Source: Verrucomicrobia bacterium UBA1727
Lineage (GTDB): Bacteria > Verrucomicrobiota > Kiritimatiellia > RFP12 > UBA1067
Assembly (NCBI GenBank): GCA_002315875.1
Contig: DCIL01000032.1
Location: forward strand, 32,681 to 41,944
Direction of reading: 5' to 3'
DNA length: 9,264 bases
Shown here: one piece after another, positions 1 to 7,267 of the stretch
Position numbering within the stretch: the first letter of the stretch is position 1
Layout: every line of letters begins with the position of its first letter
Notes under the pieces: model-generated
What the model saw: only the letters and a program-made list of their open reading frames with translations
What the model was told of the DNA's origin: nothing
Databases searched by the model: none
Position numbers and translations under genes: made by a program

Positions 1-2
1 CG

Positions 3-377
3 CGGCTGCCACCAGTGGCGACCGGGCCACTGCGCCCGGTCGATCGCCAGCTTCCTGTCATCAGCTCTTTTACGAGCTTCTACGAGCGCCGGCTTCTTGC
101 GCGTTGTCTCGCTACGGGCCGTCGTTTTATCTGGGTTTGCCCTTGTGGAATTTCGTCTGACGCTCTTGCCAAAACTGCCGCGGCCAGAACGGCTGGGCTC
201 GCGCTGTTGATCAGCCCTGTAGCGCCAGGAACCGGAGTCAACAAGCAAAGGGCCAACTGGTGTAATCAGTTCATCGCCAAGAATGCTCGCGAAATCTGGG
301 TCGGCCATATTCGCCCTGGCGGCTCGCTTGAATCAATTCTGAAAACTTGTGGCGACCGCCCCACTGCAAGACAATAG
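3..377 (+). CDS. DprA/Smf-like SLOG (Rossmann) domain protein, C-terminal part
   Basis: The frame is open from the first bases of the window and ends at TAG 375-377. A GTG at 15 is possible, but the reading frame continues upstream, so the gene most likely starts outside the window. About 124 residues are visible. The pattern resembles the C-terminal half of DprA-like SLOG-domain proteins: a VISSF-xS-xxERRLL segment (family form VISGFHSPxEKxxL), then a beta-strand ending in CPCGI, then LLISP, an R-N-FIA segment and finally the glycine-rich GHIRPGG (family form AHAxPGG), which would line the nucleotide or nucleic-acid pocket. Such proteins bind nucleotides or single-stranded DNA; true DprA loads RecA in natural transformation, but many relatives have no assigned role. 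The missing N-terminus prevents a firm call. It lies 6 bp before the next gene, so the two may be cotranscribed. I recognise this by pattern, not by alignment. Confidence 0.5.
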   Translation, partial: RLPPVATGPLRPVDRQLPVISSFTSFYERRLLARCLATGRRFIWVCPCGISSDALAKTAAARTAGLALLISPVAPGTGVNKQRANWCNQFIAKNAREIWVGHIRPGGSLESILKTCGDRPTARQ

Positions 378-383
378 CCAACC

Positions 384-1331
384 ATGAAAATTTCTCAATT
401 CATCGAACGACTCCGTTTCTGGGGCTGGCGCGGCGCAATCAGTTACATTAGAGGCAAGGCTCGCGATTGCTTACGGCGGTTGTCGTTTTTTGCCAACGCC
501 ATTGTTCACCCCATGCGACCGCAACGCGGCGTTACCATCATTGGCCATTTGTCGTCGAGCATGACGCTTCAGGAATTTCTGATCGATAGTGTTCGGCGCG
601 GCAATGAAGGCATTTATGATGTCAAGCCGAGGAATGATGTCACTGTATTGATGTATTTTTATTGGCCATCAGAAATTGCGGGCGGAAAGTGGCCGCAGTT
701 TTACGGAGCGTTGTTGGAAACGTGGCGCCATTGCGGACTTCTGAGAACGATTGTTGTTACCAATGAGCGACATGCGTGCATAGCGGATTTCGCTGAAGAA
801 CATGAGAATGTTGAGATTCAGGTTGAGAATTCATTGAAGCCTGGTTCGTTGAAGCCGATGAGCATTGATTGCGACATGCGACTTGGCGAGCGATTTGATA
901 CGGACTATGTGCTGATCGTACAGAACGATGGTTTCCCGCTCCGAAGGGGACTCGATGAATTTGTAGGGAAATACGATTATATCGGAGCGCCTTGGGAACG
1001 CCACATGACATATTACGATTGGTATCCAGATCGTTACAGGGTTGGAAACGGTGGCTTTTCTTTGCGGTCCAAACGTCTTTGCCAAGAGGTCTCGCGTTTG
1101 TATCGCAAATGGTTTCGTTGGATGCCCTATTGGTGGTATCTCCTTGGTGACGACACGTTCTATTGCAAGACGCTGCGCTTCCTGTTCCCTAGATATCGCC
1201 GCATGTTTCGTTGGGCGACAAAAGAAGAGGCTGCGAGGTTCTCGGTTGAGAGCGGCTGTGGAACGGTCTTGTCCAGCTCTCTGCCATTTGGTTTTCATGG
1301 TGAACTGGGTTGGAAGACGTTGCAGAACTGA
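384..1331 (+). CDS. DUF5672 family protein, probable glycosyltransferase
   Basis: A complete protein of 315 residues, starting at ATG 384 and ending TGA 1329-1331. It matches my memory of the DUF5672 family (GT-A-like, found in polysaccharide loci). The N-terminal ~45 residues are basic and aromatic, possibly a membrane-contacting helix. The core holds a strand TIVVTNE at 122-128, QNDGFP at 180-185 (the position of a GT-A acidic motif that would bind metal and nucleotide-sugar), YIGAPW at 199-204, RVGNGGFSLRS at 219-229, a GDD at 255-257 where the family usually has an acidic pair, AARFSVE at 283-289 and the terminal FGFHG at 302-306. The GNGGFSLRS motif recalls the acceptor-side GGF of GT27/GT7 enzymes. 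All expected motifs are present, so it looks intact. Donor and acceptor sugars are unknown. No clear Shine-Dalgarno precedes the ATG. It lies 8 bp before another glycosyltransferase gene. Confidence 0.85.
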   Translation: MKISQFIERLRFWGWRGAISYIRGKARDCLRRLSFFANAIVHPMRPQRGVTIIGHLSSSMTLQEFLIDSVRRGNEGIYDVKPRNDVTVLMYFYWPSEIAGGKWPQFYGALLETWRHCGLLRTIVVTNERHACIADFAEEHENVEIQVENSLKPGSLKPMSIDCDMRLGERFDTDYVLIVQNDGFPLRRGLDEFVGKYDYIGAPWERHMTYYDWYPDRYRVGNGGFSLRSKRLCQEVSRLYRKWFRWMPYWWYLLGDDTFYCKTLRFLFPRYRRMFRWATKEEAARFSVESGCGTVLSSSLPFGFHGELGWKTLQN

Positions 1332-1339
1332 AGTCCGTC

Positions 1340-2110
1340 ATGGATAAGATAATTGTTATTTCCGTTGTGCGAGATTGGGCAATGTATGAGAAATGCATTG
1401 GCAATAACTTCACGATGATTGGGACGCAATTGATGCCGATTGATAATCGGGAGTCAAACGATCGCATTCCTGTATGTTACAATCGCGTGCTCGATGATTT
1501 GCAGGCTGGTCACCAATGTTGGCTGATGTTTTGCCATGAAGATTTTGAAATGCAGGAGCGCATTTCTGAGATCTTGGCTGGGGTTGACAAGAGCATCATA
1601 TATGGTCCTATCGGTGGTGAGTTATATCCTGGGAGAATCTTGTGGAAAGCTCGCGTCAAAGGATTTGAAGAACAGTGTGCTAAGGACGGGTCAAATCTTC
1701 GAGTCGTTGGTGGCGACCCAGGGAATAACCGAACGGTTGATACTGTTGACTGCCAGTGCTTAATTGTCCATTCGTCGTTAGTCGAGAAGTATCATCTCCG
1801 ATTTGACGAACAGCTGTCTTTTGACTTTTATACAGAAGATTTTAGCGCAAATGCCTTTATCCGGCATGGCATCAAGACCGAAGTGCTACCGATGAAGTGT
1901 CGGCATTGGTCGGATGGCTCGATTCAAAAACGCTTCTTCGATCAAAAGGCCTACCTTGACCAGAAGTATCCGAAGTGGGAGTTCTTTGGATCAGCAGGCT
2001 ATACTTTTGGAAAGGGCAGGTCTGTGTTCCGTCGGCTTCAGATTAACGGACGACGGATAGTTTCAAAGCACTGCCCGTGGCTGGAACGTGTGATCATGAA
2101 GATGATATAG
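1340..2110 (+). CDS. StrF-like / Glyco_tranf_2_5 family glycosyltransferase
   Basis: From ATG 1340 the product is 256 residues; I prefer this start because MDKIIVISVVRD forms the first GT-A beta-strand, as in relatives, and because a TTG at 1310 would overlap the preceding gene by 22 nt. A weak GAAG lies about 8 nt upstream. The pattern fits the GT-A-fold 'glycosyltransferase like family' (PF13712, the StrF domain): the N-terminal strand; P44-VCYNRVL, where the family has SxxxAYN; the DxD-equivalent HED at 66-68 in CHEDFEM; the VDCQCLIV strand at 136-143; FDFYTED at 161-167; and a histidine (CRHWSDG, 187-193) near the end of the domain, as in metal-binding GT-A enzymes. The C-terminal ~35 residues are basic and may touch the membrane. 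It would transfer a sugar in the cytoplasm to a lipid-linked glycan. Donor unknown. It is the last gene of the rightward group. Confidence 0.75.
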   Translation: MDKIIVISVVRDWAMYEKCIGNNFTMIGTQLMPIDNRESNDRIPVCYNRVLDDLQAGHQCWLMFCHEDFEMQERISEILAGVDKSIIYGPIGGELYPGRILWKARVKGFEEQCAKDGSNLRVVGGDPGNNRTVDTVDCQCLIVHSSLVEKYHLRFDEQLSFDFYTEDFSANAFIRHGIKTEVLPMKCRHWSDGSIQKRFFDQKAYLDQKYPKWEFFGSAGYTFGKGRSVFRRLQINGRRIVSKHCPWLERVIMKMI

Positions 2111-2128
2111 CAATTAGTGTTGCTTTCT
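2109..2128 (+). terminator. Weak hairpin with short T-rich tail after the rightward genes
   Basis: AGCAA at 2109-2113 pairs with TTGCT at 2120-2124 (a T-G pair can extend it to 6 bp), followed by TTCT. The stem starts inside the stop codon of the glycosyltransferase gene and lies in the 36-bp gap between the two converging gene groups. The stem is short and the T tract poor, so termination here is only a suggestion; it is, however, the only hairpin I see in the gap. Confidence 0.22.
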
Positions 2129-2146
2129 GACTGGATCAATGCGCGT

Positions 2147-2785
2147 TTAGATGGATAGCCTGACGGCAAATTGCATGTTTCGCAAGTCATGACTATTAAA
2201 TTCCAGAAGACGCAGTATCAGGTTCTTTAGAGGTTTAAATTTAGCAATTGCAAGAGGTTCTGAAACTTCGACTTTCCAGCCACAGCTTTCTGCAATTTTT
2301 CTAAAGCTCTTTTGTGTGAAGAAATGCAAATGTGTGTAATCCATCAATCCTGATGCTTCATAGTCAAATGTACCATTGAATAATAAGCTGTAAAGCTGTG
2401 GTGCGTATCTAATATTCGGGATTGAAGCAATTAGTTTGCCGCCACTCGCCATTTTGACCTTTACGGACCTAAGAAATCCTATTGGATCTATCATGTGTTC
2501 AATGACATCGTTGCATACTATCAAGTCAAAGTAGTTGTTTGGAATTTGCGACGAAGAAGACTCATATGTTCCAATGATAATCCTATTTGAATGTGATGTT
2601 GCCTGTTGAGCGGCTTCGTTGTTCGGCTCGACACCCCAATATTCAATGCCTTTGAAGTTCATGGCAAAACGTCCTGTGCCGCAACCGATTTCTAGGATGC
2701 GTTTAGGAGAATTGTTTATGTACTTCAACATGTCGGATCTGGTTGCGGAATAATAAACATCGGGTTTTGATATTAGGTTGTTCAT
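2147..2785 (-). CDS. Class I SAM-dependent methyltransferase (Methyltransf_23 type)
   Basis: A 212-residue protein with the full Rossmann methyltransferase signature: motif I LEIGCGTGRF at 31-40 (binds S-adenosylmethionine), the acidic strand-2 end VEP at 52-54 (ribose hydroxyls), motif II FDLIVCNDVIEHM at 86-98 including the typical DVIEH, and GGKLIASIPN at 115-124. The YTHLHFFT stretch at 150-157 is typical of UbiG-like and polysaccharide-locus methyltransferases (family form HxRFFT). It probably methylates a sugar hydroxyl or a chain terminus; the substrate cannot be read from the sequence. It is the last gene of the leftward operon, 46 bp after the GT17 gene. Its GC content is low: 37% in a hand count of 2341-2400, against 63% in part of the preceding gene, which suggests separate acquisition. 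No Shine-Dalgarno is seen before ATG 2785-2783. Confidence 0.9.
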   Translation of the reverse strand: MNNLISKPDVYYSATRSDMLKYINNSPKRILEIGCGTGRFAMNFKGIEYWGVEPNNEAAQQATSHSNRIIIGTYESSSSQIPNNYFDLIVCNDVIEHMIDPIGFLRSVKVKMASGGKLIASIPNIRYAPQLYSLLFNGTFDYEASGLMDYTHLHFFTQKSFRKIAESCGWKVEVSEPLAIAKFKPLKNLILRLLEFNSHDLRNMQFAVRLSI

Positions 2786-2831
2786 GTCAGCGATGTTTTC
2801 TTTGGTGGAAGTTGCAAAGCGATGTGTTTTG

Positions 2832-3830
2832 TCAGTTCTTGTCGATATACATCATTCTCGCAATAGCGTATTTAACACTAGAGGCATAAGGAATGAAATA
2901 GTGATCCTTGACGACTTTGAGTAATTCTGTAATAGCAGTGCGCACACGGTGTATGCGTGAATGCCTGAATTTGTCTTCAGAAGTTTCTAATAGCAGCGCG
3001 TGATATCGGACTTTATTTTCTGCGACGAACGCGGGCAGGTGTCTGGCCGTTACTGGTTCTCGGAAATAGGTATGTCCATTGTTAAGGGCGTTGTTTGTTG
3101 TTCGGAATTGGAGTTCAAGTTCACCCTCGGTGATTTTGTCGCGGTTTCCTATATATCCTTCTGCGACGGCATTAAGCTTCTCCTTGATGGATTTCGCGCC
3201 GCCGATGTATGAGAAGTGCCATCCGCAATAATAGCGTCGAGTCGGTGCCAGATAGCGCACCTGTGTCATTGTTGGTGTTGGGTTGTTCGCCTTGGAGACA
3301 TATGTGGTAAAAGGAAAGTGTGCGTAGGTTCTTAGATCATTGAATCGACGATGTTTGAGAGCTGTTGTTCCGACGCAGCTGAAGAAAAAAGTGTAGTCTC
3401 GAGAGTTTAGGTAGTACGTGTAGTTGCGTGGGTGGAAATGGGTGATGGCGTTTGATTTCGGCAGTTTCTTGACGATCTCCGGATCGGGAATCTCGTCGCA
3501 GTCGGAGACCATGATGACGTCGTCGGGTTGCGCATCGGCGAGTCCGCGCACGAGGGCATTGCGCTGGTAGTTCTCAAGGAACCAGCGTGATTCGTCAGGC
3601 GTGAGGCCCTCAGGCGGGGTCGGCGTTTCAGTGATCTTGAGGTGGATGATCTTGTCTGCGAATCTTGCAAACCGCGACCGGTTCTCGTCGAAGATGAATG
3701 CCTTGGGCTGCCCGGTATGCGTCCATGCACTTTCGGCAATCACGAAGCGATCTACAACATCGTAGAGAACATTGAGTCGTATCTCCAGGATGTCGAGCTC
3801 GTTGAAGAAGCTAAAACAGTCGTAGATCAT
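2832..3830 (-). CDS. Glycosyltransferase family 17 protein (MGAT3-like)
   Basis: A 332-residue protein with the GT17 (PF04724) signature from its first residues: YDCFSFFNELDILEIRLN at 3-20, FVIAESAWTHTGQPK at 29-43, ENYQRN at 86-91, SDCDEIP at 109-115 (the DxD-like metal and donor site) and GWHFSYIGG at 203-211. The eukaryotic member MGAT3 adds bisecting beta-1,4-GlcNAc to N-glycans; bacterial members sit in polysaccharide loci and are generally uncharacterised, so the name beta-1,4-GlcNAc-transferase would be an over-call. The start at 3830-3828 overlaps the stop of the upstream GT4 gene by ATGA, implying translational coupling. The last ~45 residues, after the catalytic core, are basic and hydrophobic. 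GC content drops from 63% (hand count 3481-3540, 5' part) to 38% (2881-2940, 3' part) within this gene. Confidence 0.92.
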   Translation of the reverse strand: MIYDCFSFFNELDILEIRLNVLYDVVDRFVIAESAWTHTGQPKAFIFDENRSRFARFADKIIHLKITETPTPPEGLTPDESRWFLENYQRNALVRGLADAQPDDVIMVSDCDEIPDPEIVKKLPKSNAITHFHPRNYTYYLNSRDYTFFFSCVGTTALKHRRFNDLRTYAHFPFTTYVSKANNPTPTMTQVRYLAPTRRYYCGWHFSYIGGAKSIKEKLNAVAEGYIGNRDKITEGELELQFRTTNNALNNGHTYFREPVTARHLPAFVAENKVRYHALLLETSEDKFRHSRIHRVRTAITELLKVVKDHYFIPYASSVKYAIARMMYIDKN

Positions 3831-5065
3831 GATTTCATCAGCTGGTGGATGCGGATGGCATTGGGAAGCGAATAAGCGAGTTTCATCTTAAGTCGCTCAA
3901 TGCAAGACGGCAGGCCGCCACGTACCTGTGCAAGCTGGTGTACTATTTCGGATTCGGAGATGCGGGTCGTGAAACCGTTTGACTCGAATAAGCGTTCCAG
4001 AGCTTTGCCGTTGATTGAAGTCGAATGTAGCAGTTCGTATGTCTTGAGAATTCTCGGCCCAAGAACATGGAGAGAGTAACGTTGCTCAATACTGTCGCGA
4101 CAGCGTGCTCTTGCGATGTCGAGTTTAGTTCTGTCGGCTGCCAGTTCCTCGAGAGTGTCGGCGGCGCTTTCGGCTCCGTTTACGGGGAAACCTCCACATT
4201 CTGGCGCGGCGAGTTCGATCTGCGCGTTATCGTTACGCGGCTTGGACAGTGTGACAACAGGAGTCCCGCAGGACATGGACTCGGCAACGACATAGCCAAA
4301 AGATTCACCAATGGGGGAGAAATTCATTGTCACATCGCAAGCAGAATAGAATCGGCTCAGTTCTTCGGGGCCGTTCAAACGAGGAATCGCAATGATGCGG
4401 TCTGCGAATTTTTGGAAGATCGGATGTTGCCCAGCATCGGCAGAATAGTCGCCCACAGTGGCAAACCAGATGTTGCTGTTCTTCGCCATTGCGGCGTTTA
4501 GTGCGTTGCCAAGCGATTGCCAGTCGGTTTTGCCCAGGCGGCCGATCAGGAAGGCGTTGTCGGGAATTTGGTATTTTGAACGGAAGTTAGACGGCATCGG
4601 ATGCATGGCCACTGTATCGATGCAGTTCGGCAAAAGTATGCCTGCCTGATGTAGAGGCCTCAGCCAGCGACGCCAACGCCACAAATCCCATTTTGAGATG
4701 TGGGCATGGAGGTCAATGAGCTTGTTTGAAGAGAAGTCGACGAGTCCAAATACGCTGGTTTCGAGAATCTTACAGCCGGTTCGCTCCTTTAGCGTTTTAA
4801 ATAGTGCGTTGTCCTTGCGTGAAGGTCCGCCGCTGCGGTGGATATGTGCGATATCAGGCGAGAACTCAACTGCCTGATGAATGCTGTCGTCCCCGATAAT
4901 GACGTTAATGGCCTCATCTCTGCATTTTTGCTCTGTCGCGCCACCAGTTTCTGTGCCCCAGACGAGTACCTGGTGTCCAGCAGTTGCCGCAATCGTCGCA
5001 CAATTGATGACGAACCGCGGCGTGCCCCGGTATCCAAGTTCAGAGGTGATGAAAAGGACTTTCAT
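3827..5065 (-). CDS. GT4-family (GT-B fold) glycosyltransferase
   Basis: A 412-residue GT-B enzyme. The N-terminal Rossmann domain begins MKVLFITSELGYRGTPR with the glycine-rich loop and shows DIAHIHRSGG at 71-80 (family form DVVHxH). The C-terminal domain begins around FLIGRLGKTDWQSL (172-185), although the usual GRL-xxxKG is modified. The retaining GT4 signature E-x7-E is at E254 and E262 (GESFGYVVAESMSCGTPVV), which contacts the donor sugar and nucleotide. After the normal end of the domain near residue 347 there is an extra tail of about 65 residues ending in a basic, hydrophobic segment (ERLKMKLAYSLPNAIRIHQL), perhaps for membrane contact. It transfers a sugar, probably with retention, to the lipid-linked glycan at the inner membrane. 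It begins 8 bp after the FkbM gene and overlaps the GT17 gene by 4 bp. Donor unknown. Confidence 0.9.
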   Translation of the reverse strand: MKVLFITSELGYRGTPRFVINCATIAATAGHQVLVWGTETGGATEQKCRDEAINVIIGDDSIHQAVEFSPDIAHIHRSGGPSRKDNALFKTLKERTGCKILETSVFGLVDFSSNKLIDLHAHISKWDLWRWRRWLRPLHQAGILLPNCIDTVAMHPMPSNFRSKYQIPDNAFLIGRLGKTDWQSLGNALNAAMAKNSNIWFATVGDYSADAGQHPIFQKFADRIIAIPRLNGPEELSRFYSACDVTMNFSPIGESFGYVVAESMSCGTPVVTLSKPRNDNAQIELAAPECGGFPVNGAESAADTLEELAADRTKLDIARARCRDSIEQRYSLHVLGPRILKTYELLHSTSINGKALERLFESNGFTTRISESEIVHQLAQVRGGLPSCIERLKMKLAYSLPNAIRIHQLMKS

Positions 5066-5073
5066 GTTTCAAG

Positions 5074-5895
5074 TTACGCAGAATAGGAAAAGATATAATT
5101 GTCCTTGCCTATCGTTTGAATTGAATTGTAGCCAAATTCCTTTAGCATCTTTTGAGGAAGTTCAACCTCCTTTTTAAAATCGTAATCCGGACTACCGTCA
5201 TCGCTGAGAAGTTCTATCCAGATTGTGGGGTGGCACTTTTTGATGGTAGCTTGCGCTCCGATAAGTAGATCGAGCTGTCCGCCTTCGATATCAATTTTCA
5301 TGAAATCTAATTGAGAGAGATTCAGCGAGTCAATCGTAATCATGGGGATAGATCCGATATCATCAACTTTGTATCGAGTCATTCCGCAGTTGCCTGGAAT
5401 TTCCTGTGCAAGATTCGCATATCCAATTTCTTTTCCGAGGGCCTTTTGAATTACGGTTGATATGTTTGAGACGCCATTGAGTTCCATGTTACGTTTGCAT
5501 GCGGCAGCGCAAAGTGGTTGAGGATCAAAAGAGATAACGTGGCATGCGTGACAGACTTTGGCAAAAAATACGGAATGATTTCCTATGTTGCATCCGCAGT
5601 CTGCCACAAAAGCGTCGCGTTTAATATAGCGTGAAGCTACTTTTAGGAGTGGTGCCTCGAAAAATGTTCCCGTTGACACGATGGTATTCTGAATTACATC
5701 GAACCCAACGAGGGGTAGGAAAAGAGCGATCTTGAGATCGTCATAATAAAATTCGAATTGATGGTTGTGGACATTATTTGCAATTTTTAATTGCGTTTCA
5801 ATGCTGTTCAACTTTGTTGACAATGTGATGAGCGTCCACAGTGCTTCCTTGATGTATGAAAGATAACGTGTGATCATTTTTGTGATTGTTTTCAT
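5074..5895 (-). CDS. FkbM family SAM-dependent methyltransferase
   Basis: A 273-residue protein carrying the FkbM methyltransferase domain (Methyltransf_21) from about residue 90: motif I VADCGCNIGNHSVFFA at 97-112 (family form DVGANxGxxS), FDP at 123-125, NMELNGV at 136-142, ITIDSL at 186-191, DFMKIDIEGGQLDLLIGA at 197-214 (the diagnostic KIDxEGxExxxL) and IWIEL at 225-229. FkbM enzymes O-methylate hydroxyls of sugars or polyketides; in this setting a sugar O-methylation is likely. The N-terminal ~60 residues lie outside the domain and resemble an amphipathic or coiled segment. Motif I has two cysteines in place of the usual V and A (C100, C102), and the protein has at least eight cysteines in all. 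It is AT-rich compared with the flippase gene before it, which ends 22 bp upstream. No Shine-Dalgarno is visible. Confidence 0.92.
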   Translation of the reverse strand: MKTITKMITRYLSYIKEALWTLITLSTKLNSIETQLKIANNVHNHQFEFYYDDLKIALFLPLVGFDVIQNTIVSTGTFFEAPLLKVASRYIKRDAFVADCGCNIGNHSVFFAKVCHACHVISFDPQPLCAAACKRNMELNGVSNISTVIQKALGKEIGYANLAQEIPGNCGMTRYKVDDIGSIPMITIDSLNLSQLDFMKIDIEGGQLDLLIGAQATIKKCHPTIWIELLSDDGSPDYDFKKEVELPQKMLKEFGYNSIQTIGKDNYIFSYSA

Positions 5896-5917
5896 ATTAG
5901 TTGCAGATTACGATTTT

Positions 5918-7267
5918 TCATTTGACAATCGGCCGCCGCTTTCTGTTTTGCCAGGCAATGTAGAAGACAGATAGGAATTGGATGATGCCGAAGGCGAAAC
6001 CGTACCAGGTGATGTGGTTGAGCTCGGCGATGTGGAGCGAAGCCATGAAGTCCACTACGGAATGAGGCAGGATGCCGTCAAAATAGCTGTAACCGGTAAA
6101 GCAGATGAGGAACAATGCCCATATCCCATTGTTAATAACGACGGCAATAATCGCGCCAATCCTACGACAGGCGTATTCATAGGATGAGATGGCGATGATT
6201 GAGATGCTGATCCCTGTGCCGACAGTTAGGATTGGTAAGAGATGCGCATATTGGCGATAGATCGACCAGGTCTCGGTAAGAGAAAAGATGAATGGCGAGA
6301 TGAAATAGAATATTACGGCAAGGGCAAGAGATGAAAGAAGTGATCCAATGACGGCCTGTTTGAGCGGGCGAATGTTCTCAGCGTTTTGCTCGTGGGCTTC
6401 GGAGGCGAGAGGTATTAGGATGGCGTTCAAGCTACAGCCAACGAAACCGGCGATTTCAGCAAAGCGGCTGAGAAGATAATTTGCGGATGATTCGATTTCT
6501 GGTAATCGCTGGCGATAGATTGTTGAGGTCATCGTACCCCAGAACATTCCAATTATCGTGCAGAGTGCGTAAGGCCAAAGATATCTCCAGATTTCCGGCA
6601 AATCCTTGCGCCAGGTTTTGTCGGGGGTGTAGGTCTTGAGGGCGCTGCGGATGTCTAAGAAGGAAAGGGCGGCGGTGGTGGCTCCGGGAGTGGTTTGGCC
6701 GAGGATGTAGCCGGAGAGGGCGCGGATGGGCATTGCGATGAGAAGGGTGACGAGGCGGATCGGGGCGCCGAGGAAGGTCATGATCGACATCGTCTTGAAA
6801 CGCTTGAGGCCTTGCTGGGCGCTGCCGATGATGGCGCCGATGTTGGCGACGAGACCGCAGAGGAGGATCAGGAAGGTTAGCGAGCCGGAGGCGATGCGCA
6901 GTCGCTCGTAAAAGAACGGCATGATGAAGTAGGCGCCGGCGATGCAGATAACGAAGAGGATGAACGAGCAGATGAAGACGTCATGAATAAAGCTCTTCAC
7001 CTTGCCATATTCGCCGCGGGTGGCATAGGTGTTGACGTACTTCGAGAAGACCACGGCGACAATCGCGAGCGGAACGGTCAGGAACGAGGTGAGCTGCTGC
7101 AAGGGCAAGACGGCGCCGAGTTCCTGTGGCCCGACGTATTTCGGCACGAGCCATAGCCCGATGAACGCCTGGATGACGTCGCCCGACCGGCACGCGAGAA
7201 AGATCATCGCGGAGTACCACCAGAGGTCTCCAACACGGGCGTGAATGCGGTTGAGCAGGGATTTCAT
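5918..7267 (-). CDS. Wzx-like oligosaccharide flippase (MOP superfamily)
   Basis: A 449-residue integral membrane protein with about 12 hydrophobic segments (roughly residues 17-41, 54-75, 97-120, 127-148, 161-180, 230-250, 268-288, 305-330, 343-362, 370-391, and one or two near 420-438), as in the MOP exporter superfamily (PST/Wzx and MATE). Typical traits are the N-terminal GLWLVPKYVGPQELG, close to the PxxxG-EYG pattern of Wzx proteins, and basic residues in cytoplasmic loops. It would flip a lipid-linked repeat unit across the inner membrane. Residues 181-225, a less hydrophobic stretch rich in G, T and K, separate the two halves. Its ATG (7267-7265) overlaps the stop of the ATPase gene by ATGA, so it should be translationally coupled to it. 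GC runs from 68% (6661-6720) to 45% (5941-6000) within the gene. Confidence 0.87.
   Translation of the reverse strand: MKSLLNRIHARVGDLWWYSAMIFLACRSGDVIQAFIGLWLVPKYVGPQELGAVLPLQQLTSFLTVPLAIVAVVFSKYVNTYATRGEYGKVKSFIHDVFICSFILFVICIAGAYFIMPFFYERLRIASGSLTFLILLCGLVANIGAIIGSAQQGLKRFKTMSIMTFLGAPIRLVTLLIAMPIRALSGYILGQTTPGATTAALSFLDIRSALKTYTPDKTWRKDLPEIWRYLWPYALCTIIGMFWGTMTSTIYRQRLPEIESSANYLLSRFAEIAGFVGCSLNAILIPLASEAHEQNAENIRPLKQAVIGSLLSSLALAVIFYFISPFIFSLTETWSIYRQYAHLLPILTVGTGISISIIAISSYEYACRRIGAIIAVVINNGIWALFLICFTGYSYFDGILPHSVVDFMASLHIAELNHITWYGFAFGIIQFLSVFYIAWQNRKRRPIVK

Noticed and set aside
1310..1342. TTG start at 1310 for the StrF-like glycosyltransferase
   Set aside because: It would overlap the previous gene by 22 nt and add ten residues before the first beta-strand; ATG 1340 fits the family start.
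2789..2825. 8-bp direct repeat AGCGATGT at 2789-2796 and 2818-2825 before the last methyltransferase gene
   Set aside because: Too short to separate from chance and one copy overlaps the GT17-methyltransferase gap with no other supporting signal.
4067..4501. 144-residue plus-strand open frame
   Set aside because: It lies wholly antisense to the GT4 gene whose motifs are clear; composition (many C, G, R, S) is that of a shadow frame.
6695..6911. Two overlapping plus-strand frames of about 60 residues rich in D, E and G or R and M
   Set aside because: They are antisense shadows of the GC-rich part of the flippase gene, with no recognizable domain.
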